Positions 1 through 5,155 of a stretch of DNA of 6,804 bases are shown piece after piece (positions within the stretch are counted from its first letter, which is position 1; every line of letters begins with the position of its first letter). Where the stretch lies: the NCBI GenBank assembly GCA_045541355.1, contig JAZQIW010000011.1, forward strand, positions 1 through 6,804. Direction: 5' to 3'. The translations under genes were made by a program, and so were the position numbers. The stretch is from UMGS1387 sp045541355. Lineage in GTDB: Bacteria > Bacillota > Clostridia > Oscillospirales > CAG-382. The notes beneath the pieces are model-generated. The model was not told the origin of the DNA and made no database searches. It saw only the letters and a list, made by a program, of their open reading frames with translations.

Positions 1-110
1 GAACCGTCGACGTTACGGTTGCAAGACTCAGAAAGCAAATCGAGGATAACCCATCCGAACCCAAGTTTATTAAAAACAAAAGAGGCATGGGCTACTACAT
101 TGAAGAGTGA
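1..110 (+). CDS. Response regulator, OmpR/PhoB family (WalR-like), C-terminal end only
   Basis: The window opens inside this gene; the frame starts at base 3 and ends at TGA 108-110. The 35 visible residues are the end of an OmpR/PhoB winged-helix DNA-binding domain. They contain the recognition-helix segment VDVTVARLRKQIEDNPSEP and the wing motif RGMGYYIEE. From family knowledge, this pattern (VDVTV-RLR--IEDNPS-P--I---RG-GYY) is closer to WalR/YycF than to a generic PhoB, but the receiver domain with its phosphorylated aspartate lies outside the window, so the subfamily is inferred. It would act in the cytoplasm as a transcription factor phosphorylated by the histidine kinase encoded at 381. 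The protein ends directly after the wing, as is normal. The 270-base gap to its presumed kinase is unusual for such a pair. Confidence 0.9.
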   Translation, partial: TVDVTVARLRKQIEDNPSEPKFIKNKRGMGYYIEE

Positions 111-311
111 TTTTAGTTTTTAAGTTACTTTTTTAGTTACAATTTTGCCTGACAGGAGTGTTTCGGCACTGCGGTGCTAATTGGGTTTGTATCGGTTGGT
201 CGGTTGCGTTTATGCCGACCAAGCGACGCTTTCTATCGCGGGCGATATCAAATGGGGTTGATGTACATGACCGCGAAATTGGGTGTCGAGCCTCTCGACA
301 GTTCTTTGCGA

Positions 312-329
312 GCTTTCTTTCAAGAAAGC
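312..329 (+). repeat. CTTT/AAAG hairpin, copy 1
   Basis: Inverted repeat GCTTTCTT / AAGAAAGC, realistic as a 7-bp stem with a four-base loop. It is the last and most A/T-rich of the hairpins between the regulator and kinase genes. It resembles in composition the hairpins at 4840-4865 and 6750-6782. Its 16-base core (314-329) recurs exactly at 2974-2989 inside the anti-sigma gene. No T-tract follows, so it is not an intrinsic terminator. Confidence 0.55.
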
Positions 330-365
330 GGAAAACCGTTACCTTGTATCTAAAAAAAGAAAACG

Positions 366-372
366 AAAGGAG
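366..372 (+). promoter_or_regulatory. Ribosome binding site that fixes a TTG start for the kinase
   Basis: AAAGGAG sits eight bases before TTG 381-383. The next in-frame ATG (441) has no such site and would remove most of the first membrane helix, so the TTG start is preferred. Confidence 0.8.
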
Positions 373-380
373 AAAAAACC

Positions 381-2171
381 TTGTATAGAAGCCTGAATTC
401 AAAGCTTGTGCTGATATTTATAGTATTCATAATAGCAGTCATGGCGACGGTGGGGATTTTTCTCATGAACAGCGTTTTTGATTTCTATGCCAATGACTTC
501 TCCACGCAGATGGAGGAGGGTTTTAACAGTTCAACAAAAACCCGTCTTTCCGAGGCATTGGAATATGAAAACTTTGCAAGCACCCAAAAGCAGATACTTG
601 CCGCATATTCAAGCACCTTCGGCTTTGACAGTAACAGACAGTTTTATATTCTTGACAGAAATGCAAAGATACTTGACAGCTCGGATGACGATGTAACAGA
701 GCTTACCCTTACGCCAAACCTCATGGCAGCGATGAACGGGGGAGACGGAACAAAAACCTTGGGCGGAAACGAGTTTCTTGACTATGCTCTTTACGTGAAA
801 AACGGACAAAAGGACTGTATAATCTATGTTGTGGATAATCTTTCCGAAACAAGACAGCTTTCCTTTATGCTCTTTTCGATTATTATACGTGCGCTGATTG
901 TAGGACTTGTAATTGCACTTGTCATGGCGTTTTTCCTTGCAAAAGCTATAACAAGACCCATTCAGACCATAACCGGCGGTACAAGACAGATTTCATCGGG
1001 CGAATATTCCCATAGACTCAGAATCAGAACAAAAGACGAGATAGGTACTCTTGCCAAAAACTTCAATTCAATGGCACAGGTTATTGAAAATACCCTTGAG
1101 GAGGTTTCGGGCGAGAGGGAAAAGCTTAAAAACGTGTTTGACAGACTTGATGCCGGGGTTGCGGCGTTTGAGGAAAACGGCGAGCTTATACATATAAACC
1201 CCTCGGCGCTTTCAATGCTGGCTCTTCCCGAGAGTGATAAGCCGTCGTTTGATGAGCTGACGTGTGCTCTCGGTATGTCGGAAATAACAATGGACTATCT
1301 CAAAAAGCACGGAGGCATTCATGTTGATGAAAAGCCGCTTTCGGATGTAAAGACAAGAGAGCTGGTTGTAACAATCGACATAGGTGTTTTCGGCTATGAC
1401 GGCAAGGCAAAGTCGGGCTATATTGTGGTGTTCCAGAACATAACCGAAAGTGCACTGCTTGAAAAGAACAGACGCGAGTTTATTGCAAACGTCTCGCATG
1501 AGCTGAGAACTCCTCTCACAAGCGTAAAGGGAGCTACCGAGACCATTATTGAGGACCCCGAGATGCCGGAGGAAATAAAGCAGCACTTCTTGCAGATGGT
1601 AATAAACGAATCGGACAGAATGACGAGAATTGTTCAGGACCTTCTGGTGCTGTCACGCCTTGATAACAGACGAATGTCCTGGAGACCGTCAAAGTTTGAT
1701 TTGTATGCGGCAGCCTCGGGAATGTGCATGGCACTTGCAGGGGAAGCAAGGGTTCACGGACATACCCTTACAATTTATCCTTCCCAAAGTGAGCCCATGC
1801 CGATTTTTGCCGACAAGGAAAGAATCGAGCAGGTTATTTCAAACATCATCGGCAATGCCGTAAAGTATACCCCCGACGGCGGAAGCATAGATGTTTTTGT
1901 TGAAAACAATAATGACAACACCTATTCCGTGTCGGTAAAGGATACGGGTGTTGGTATTCCGAGCGAGGACGTAGAGCATATTTTCGAGCGTTTTTACAGA
2001 GTTGATAAATCCCGTTCGACAGACGCGGGAGGTACGGGACTCGGTCTTTCGATAGCAAAGGATATCATTGATGCCCACGGAGGAGACATCACGATAAACA
2101 GCGAATACGGCAAGGGAACAACCGTAAAAATCACCCTTCCGAAGGACACAAGAATTTCCCAGAATGTGTAA
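381..2171 (+). CDS. Sensor histidine kinase, WalK/PhoR type (HAMP-PAS-HisKA-HATPase)
   Basis: Complete 596-residue membrane kinase that would phosphorylate the response regulator encoded upstream. Order: TM1 about 9-29; extracytoplasmic sensor about 30-160, with a PAS/Cache-like stretch (FYILDRNAKILDSS, then YALYVKNG and IIYVVDN); TM2 about 163-188; HAMP about 188-240 (ends KDEIGTLAKNFNSM); cytoplasmic PAS about 250-355; HisKA with phospho-accepting His373 in FIANVSHELRTPLTS; HATPase with N-box Asn492 (GNAVKYTP), G1 DTGVGIP 521-527, F-box FERFYR 535-540 and G2 GGTGLGLSIAK 550-560. All catalytic motifs are intact. Length and domain order match WalK, and the regulator tail looks WalR-like. However, no walH/walI/walJ genes follow, so I assign no symbol; PhoR-like is the alternative. 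It starts at TTG behind a good ribosome binding site and is 78 bases upstream of the sigma factor gene. Confidence 0.95.
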   Translation: MYRSLNSKLVLIFIVFIIAVMATVGIFLMNSVFDFYANDFSTQMEEGFNSSTKTRLSEALEYENFASTQKQILAAYSSTFGFDSNRQFYILDRNAKILDSSDDDVTELTLTPNLMAAMNGGDGTKTLGGNEFLDYALYVKNGQKDCIIYVVDNLSETRQLSFMLFSIIIRALIVGLVIALVMAFFLAKAITRPIQTITGGTRQISSGEYSHRLRIRTKDEIGTLAKNFNSMAQVIENTLEEVSGEREKLKNVFDRLDAGVAAFEENGELIHINPSALSMLALPESDKPSFDELTCALGMSEITMDYLKKHGGIHVDEKPLSDVKTRELVVTIDIGVFGYDGKAKSGYIVVFQNITESALLEKNRREFIANVSHELRTPLTSVKGATETIIEDPEMPEEIKQHFLQMVINESDRMTRIVQDLLVLSRLDNRRMSWRPSKFDLYAAASGMCMALAGEARVHGHTLTIYPSQSEPMPIFADKERIEQVISNIIGNAVKYTPDGGSIDVFVENNNDNTYSVSVKDTGVGIPSEDVEHIFERFYRVDKSRSTDAGGTGLGLSIAKDIIDAHGGDITINSEYGKGTTVKITLPKDTRISQNV

Positions 2172-2232
2172 CCGAAAAGGCTTTTTTGGGTATTAACTGT
2201 AAAAAGGCAAAGAATGGAATAAAAGTAAATAG

Positions 2233-2241
2233 AAAAGGAGG
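2233..2241 (+). promoter_or_regulatory. Ribosome binding site that fixes a GTG start for the sigma factor
   Basis: AAAAGGAGG, a near-perfect Shine-Dalgarno sequence, ends eight bases before GTG 2250-2252. An ATG at 2243 is only one base from it and runs into a stop after six codons, so GTG is the start. The rest of the 2172-2249 gap holds only a weak A/T hairpin with a G-T wobble (about 2172-2189), and I see no convincing promoter. Confidence 0.8.
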
Positions 2242-2249
2242 CATGACCT

Positions 2250-2747
2250 GTGGAGCAATTTGAACGACTCTATAAAGAGTATTATCCCAGAGTTTATGCC
2301 TTTCTTTTTAAGCTCTGCCATGACAGGGAAATGACTGAGGAAATGACTCAGGATACCTTCTATGAGCTGTATAAAAGCCTTCATAAATATAATGGAAGCT
2401 GTAAGCTTTTTACGTTTATTGCAAGCATTGCAAAGAACGTATACTATAAATACATACGAAAAAAGAAGATTGAGTTCATAGACATAGAATCCGTAAGAGA
2501 GCTTCAGGATTTAAACGACACACCCGAGGAGGCGTGTTTGAGAAGCTTTAAGTCCGAGAAAATCCGAAGGGTAATAAACAAGCTGCCGCAGAATTACAGA
2601 GATGTGGTAATTCTAAGGGTGTATGCCGACCTTACCTTTCCCGATATTGCGGGCGTGCTGGGAATAAGCACCTCGTCTGCAAAGGTTATTTTCCATAGAG
2701 CAAAGAAAATTTTAAGTGAGGAGTTGTTTGATAAAAATGACCTGTGA
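2250..2747 (+). CDS. ECF-type RNA polymerase sigma factor (sigma-70 family)
   Basis: 165-residue group 4 (ECF) sigma factor, the normal length for the class, with regions 2 and 4 only. Region 2 is about residues 4-72: FERLYKEYYPRVYAFLFKL, then EEMTQDTFYELYKSL (the -10/core-binding helix, usually seen as A-D-L-T-Q-E-T-F) and FTFIASIAKNVYYKYIRKK. Region 4 is about 103-157, with KLPQNYRDVVILRVYADLTFPDIAGVLGIS leading into the -35-recognising helix-turn-helix STSSAKVIFHRAKKIL. It would direct RNA polymerase to a small regulon and be held inactive by the downstream anti-sigma factor, whose gene overlaps its last 11 bases. The subgroup and target promoter are unknown. I did not find a clear self-type promoter in the 78 bases upstream; the gene may be read from the kinase transcript. 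Confidence 0.93.
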   Translation: MEQFERLYKEYYPRVYAFLFKLCHDREMTEEMTQDTFYELYKSLHKYNGSCKLFTFIASIAKNVYYKYIRKKKIEFIDIESVRELQDLNDTPEEACLRSFKSEKIRRVINKLPQNYRDVVILRVYADLTFPDIAGVLGISTSSAKVIFHRAKKILSEELFDKNDL

Positions 2748-3093
2748 TGTAATAAAGGATTTAATCCCCATGTATGCCGACAGAACGGCGTCGGCACAGA
2801 CAAGCACACTCGTAAAAAAGCATATAGCCGTATGTCCCTGTTGCAGAGAGTATTATAAGGAATGCCGCCGTCTTGAAAAGAGAGAGAGGGAGTTTGAAGG
2901 CTATAAAGAAAAGGTGCATAACACCTTCAAGAACAACGGCTCGGAAATAGGCGGCATAGACCAGCAGTTTGCTTTTCTTTCAAGAAAGCTAAAGGCACGC
3001 AGAATAAGACACGCAATTATTGCATCTCTTCTTCTTGTGGGCGTTGCGGTTTATGTGACGCTTGATATAGTCAAGACGGTCAGAAAAAAATAA
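2737..3093 (+). CDS. Short zinc-finger anti-sigma factor with one membrane helix
   Basis: 118-residue protein. The N-terminus is a zinc-binding anti-sigma (ZAS) fold: Cys3 in MTCDVIKDLIPMYAD, then His29-x3-Cys33-x2-Cys36 in KKHIAVCPCCREYY. From family knowledge, this binds and sequesters the cognate ECF sigma factor. A charged linker (about 41-91, many K/R/E) leads to one hydrophobic helix at about 93-112 (HAIIASLLLVGVAVYVTLDI). Only six residues (KTVRKK) follow, so there is practically no outside domain. The frame is also open from GTG 2716, but ATG 2737 is chosen because the family normally begins M-x-C-D. GAGGAG at 2718-2723 is rather far away, so translation is probably coupled to the sigma gene (11-base overlap). 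Two extra cysteines (35, 43) lie near the zinc site. It is identified by motif and position; homology was not tested. Confidence 0.88.
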   Translation: MTCDVIKDLIPMYADRTASAQTSTLVKKHIAVCPCCREYYKECRRLEKREREFEGYKEKVHNTFKNNGSEIGGIDQQFAFLSRKLKARRIRHAIIASLLLVGVAVYVTLDIVKTVRKK

Positions 3094-3113
3094 AGGAATA
3101 AAGGGAGACGGTT

Positions 3114-4811
3114 ATGACATCATTTTGCTATAATGTGAGAAATGTCTGCTCGATAAGAGAGATAATCGAAACGAGTGCAGACGAATTTGCGGCAAACACA
3201 GCCTTTGTGTTAAAGGATAAGAACGGAGAACTGTATAATGTAAGCTATGCAAGGTTCTTTGAAGAAATAAAGGCACTTTCCACATATCTTTGCTCAAAGG
3301 GTCTCGAATATAAGAAAATCGCCGTAATCGGCAGAAACAGCTATGAATGGGCACTCAGCTACATGGCGGTTACCTGCGGAACGGGAGTTGTGGTGCCTGT
3401 TGACAAGGAGCTTAAGGCGCCTGAGGTTAAGAATATACTCGAGCTTTCGGGGGCAGACGCCGTAATATATGCACCCGAGATGCAGGAGAAGATAGAGGCT
3501 TGCAATTTCGGAGGCTTTAAAATGTGCAAAACCGAAATTGCCGCAGCTATTGAAGAAGGAAAGAGGCTTATGCAAGAGGGCGACGAAGCTTATTCAAAGC
3601 ATAAGGTAGATGTTTACGGTCTTGGGGCAATTATCTATACCTCGGGAACAACGGGAGTTGCAAAGGGAGTAATGCTCAGCCAGTATAATATTGCCTCAGA
3701 TGTTGTGGGCACTCTTAAGGTTGTAAAGGTAACCCCCTCCGACAGAACACTGAGCGTGCTTCCGCTTCATCACACCTATGAATGTACCCTCGGACTCTGT
3801 GCCATTCTCTATGCAGGTGCGAGCATCTGCTATGCATCAAGCCTGCTCAGACTACTGGGTGAATTTAAGGAATATAAGCCTACAATATTTATGGGTGTAC
3901 CCCAATTGTTAAAGGCGTTCCATACGGGAATTATGAAGAAGGTAAGCTCTGTCAAGGGAGGTAAAGCTTTTATCTCGGTCGGCAAGAGAATTACAACACT
4001 TACAAACAAATTCAATCCCGAAATCGCTCCCATGCTCTTTAAATCTGTGCATGAGGCGTTTGGCGGAAGGCTTAGAATGATTCTTGTGGGTGCGGCAAGC
4101 GTTGAAAAAGAGGTGTTTCAGGATCTCGAAAAATTCGGCTTTGCCGTATATACGGGCTACGGTCTTACCGAAACCGCACCCCTTTGTGTAATGCACAACG
4201 ACCGCGACCGCAAGGCAGATACAATAGGACTTCCTCTTGCGGGAGATAAAGCAAAGATTGTAAACCCCAATTCCGACGGTATCGGCGAGCTTGCCATAAA
4301 GGGCCCCAACGTCATGCTTGGCTATTATAATGACGAGGAGGCTACAAAGGCGGCATTTGACGAGGAGGGATATTTCCTCACGGGCGACCTTGTGTGCATT
4401 GACGGCGACTCGGGACATTATAAGATAGTCGGCAGACTCAAGAATATGATTGTCACGGCTAACGGAAAGAAAATTTTCCCCGAGGAAATAGAGGTACTTC
4501 TTGAAAAATGCCCTTGCATCAAGGAATGTATGGCTTACGGCTCAGAAAATGATATGGGCGAGACGGTGGTGACGGTTAAGATTTTCCCTGATTTTGATGA
4601 GCTTGAAAACGTGGGAATAGAAAAGACGCTTCCCGATTTTGAAGAGAAAATGCAGGAGTATTTCCTTAAGTTTATCAAGGAAAAGGTGAACAAAAACCTC
4701 CCCGGCTACAAGGCTGTTCACAAGGTGACAATCAGACATACCGAATTCGACAAAACCACAACTCGGAAAATCAAGAGAATGTCTGAGGAAAATCTGAAAG
4801 ACGAGGATTAG
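3114..4811 (+). CDS. Long-chain fatty-acid-CoA ligase (AMP-binding, ANL superfamily)
   Basis: 565-residue adenylate-forming enzyme: it activates a carboxylic acid, most likely a fatty acid, to acyl-AMP and then to acyl-CoA. Motifs in order: P-loop YTSGTTGVAKGVMLS 175-189; LPLHHTYE 216-223; GRLRMILVGAASV 318-330; A5 YGLTET 349-354; A7 TGDL 423-426, with ribose-binding Asp425; hinge GRLKNMIV 440-447; GKKIFPEEIE 451-460; and C-terminal catalytic Lys552 in TTTRKIKR. The hinge and NGKKIFPEEIE pattern fit long-chain (FadD/ACSL-type) ligases rather than acetyl-CoA synthetase. No signal peptide or membrane helix is evident. The ATG lies six bases after AAGGGAG and 20 bases after the anti-sigma stop, so it is probably co-transcribed with the sigma switch. 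Substrate chain length cannot be read from sequence; use in exogenous fatty-acid uptake or lipid remodelling is inference. Confidence 0.92.
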   Translation: MTSFCYNVRNVCSIREIIETSADEFAANTAFVLKDKNGELYNVSYARFFEEIKALSTYLCSKGLEYKKIAVIGRNSYEWALSYMAVTCGTGVVVPVDKELKAPEVKNILELSGADAVIYAPEMQEKIEACNFGGFKMCKTEIAAAIEEGKRLMQEGDEAYSKHKVDVYGLGAIIYTSGTTGVAKGVMLSQYNIASDVVGTLKVVKVTPSDRTLSVLPLHHTYECTLGLCAILYAGASICYASSLLRLLGEFKEYKPTIFMGVPQLLKAFHTGIMKKVSSVKGGKAFISVGKRITTLTNKFNPEIAPMLFKSVHEAFGGRLRMILVGAASVEKEVFQDLEKFGFAVYTGYGLTETAPLCVMHNDRDRKADTIGLPLAGDKAKIVNPNSDGIGELAIKGPNVMLGYYNDEEATKAAFDEEGYFLTGDLVCIDGDSGHYKIVGRLKNMIVTANGKKIFPEEIEVLLEKCPCIKECMAYGSENDMGETVVTVKIFPDFDELENVGIEKTLPDFEEKMQEYFLKFIKEKVNKNLPGYKAVHKVTIRHTEFDKTTTRKIKRMSEENLKDED

Positions 4812-4839
4812 ATTGAAGTTACAAATATTGGGTTTTTCC

Positions 4840-4865
4840 ACCTTTTCTTTAGAAAAAGAAAAGGT
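4840..4865 (+). repeat. CTTT/AAAG hairpin, copy 2
   Basis: Perfect 11-bp inverted repeat ACCTTTTCTTT / AAAGAAAAGGT with a four-base loop (AGAA), 28 bases after the acyl-CoA ligase stop. An A/G-rich tail follows in which AAAAGAAACC and AAAAGG echo the stem. No T-tract follows, so it is unlikely to terminate alone; the true terminator is about 75 bases further on. Its shape (A/G-rich stem plus repeated tail) matches the hairpin at 6750-6782, suggesting a family of dispersed intergenic hairpins. Confidence 0.6.
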
Positions 4866-4938
4866 TCGCCAAAAGAAACCGCAAAAGGAACATTTCTTTT
4901 TTGGATTTGAACAACACGTATTATTCTCGATTAAAACG

Positions 4939-4980
4939 ATTCGCTGATGCCAAAAAGGCATCAGCGAATTTTTGTTTTTT
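4939..4980 (+). terminator. Rho-independent terminator of the signalling/acyl-CoA ligase block
   Basis: Perfect 13-bp stem ATTCGCTGATGCC / GGCATCAGCGAAT (4939-4951 / 4957-4969) with an AAAAA loop, followed directly by a T-rich tract (4970-4980, one G). It ends transcription from the acyl-CoA ligase and insulates the ilvA promoter. On the opposite strand the stem is followed by a mixed sequence, so it is mainly a + strand terminator. Confidence 0.93.
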
Positions 4981-5083
4981 AAGTTACTTGCTTGTTTTTT
5001 AACCCCGTTTTAACAAACACCATCAAAAAGAAAAAATCTTGAACCAAATTTTAACGATTTACTAAACTAAATTACAATTTGTT

Positions 5084-5113
5084 TTTCCACTGTTCATTTT
5101 ATGGTCGTATAAT
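5084..5113 (+). promoter_or_regulatory. Sigma-A-type promoter for ilvA-ridA
   Basis: A consensus -10 box TATAAT (5108-5113) lies 18 bases after a 4/6-match -35 box TTTCCA (5084-5089). The expected start is near 5119-5121, giving a leader of about 35 bases. The upstream DNA is AT-rich. The -10 is strong; the -35 assignment is less certain. Confidence 0.7.
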
Positions 5114-5126
5114 AATAAGAACTAAT

Positions 5127-5139
5127 CTTTTAGTAAAAG
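5127..5139 (+). promoter_or_regulatory. Palindrome at the ilvA transcription start, candidate operator
   Basis: CTTTTAGTAAAAG is a perfect 6+1+6 palindrome about 7-19 bases after the predicted start point. Its core (TTTA-G-TAAA) has a partner of the same form, TTTACTAAA, at 5058-5066, upstream of the -35 box. Two similar palindromes bracketing a promoter would suit a dimeric repressor. AT-rich palindromes also arise by chance, so this is a candidate only. The left part can instead pair as ACTAA/TTAGT (5121-5134) in RNA. Confidence 0.35.
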
Positions 5140-5155
5140 TAAAGGAAAAATAATA

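Larger units (their letters stand above)
111..380 (+). other. Intercistronic region between regulator and kinase, rich in hairpins
   Basis: This gap holds no gene I can support. Bases 111-146 are T-rich without a GC stem, so they do not form a classical terminator. Bases 148-329 hold a palindrome, CCTGACAGG (148-156), and five inverted repeats in a row. These are GCAC/GTGC (166-177), TTGGTCGG/CCGACCAA (196-203/215-222), TATCGC/GCGATA (234-247), TGTCGAG/CTCGACA (284-290/294-300) and GCTTTCTT/AAGAAAGC (312-329). Bases 350-380 are A-rich and carry the kinase ribosome binding site. The 148-329 part looks more GC-rich than its flanks. It could be a dispersed repeat or MITE-like insertion, or a structured RNA within the operon transcript. 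I could not identify a known RNA family. Confidence 0.6.
4812..5155 (+). other. Intergenic region: repeat hairpin, terminator, AT-rich leader, promoter
   Basis: This 344-base stretch carries no supportable gene. It holds, in order, a CTTT/AAAG hairpin with an A/G-rich tail (4840 to about 4890), a strong intrinsic terminator (4939-4980), and an AT-rich stretch with GTTTTTTAA repeated directly at 4974-4982 and 4994-5002. A sigma-A-type promoter (5084-5113), two palindromes (5058-5066 and 5127-5139) and the ilvA ribosome binding site AAAGGAA (5141-5147) follow. I looked for a T-box leader or other amino-acid riboswitch before ilvA and saw none. Confidence 0.75.

Noticed and set aside
158..388. 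76-residue + strand open frame in the regulator-kinase gap, and the antisense frame 133-402
   Set aside because: Both run through the tandem hairpins, have no ribosome binding site of note, overlap the kinase start and show no recognisable domain. They are best explained by few stops in a repeat-like segment.
381..2171. Firm assignment of the kinase as walK
   Set aside because: Domain order and the regulator tail fit, but the walH/walI/walJ neighbours are absent downstream and most of the regulator is outside the window, so the name would rest on too little.
2172..2189. Possible terminator after the kinase (CCGAAAA...TTTTTGG)
   Set aside because: The stem is almost all A-T with a G-T wobble and no following T-tract. 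It is too weak to separate the kinase from the sigma gene.
3909..4418. 169-residue antisense frame inside the acyl-CoA ligase gene
   Set aside because: It lies wholly opposite a gene whose motifs are continuous and intact. The long frame is a codon-bias shadow.
4542..4961. 139-residue antisense frame across the end of the acyl-CoA ligase and the terminator
   Set aside because: It runs through the terminator stem and the A/G hairpin, is low-complexity in part, and has no family motif.
4981..5155. T-box leader or amino-acid riboswitch before ilvA
   Set aside because: No T-box core sequence, specifier stem or attenuator is present, and the predicted leader after the promoter is only about 35 bases.
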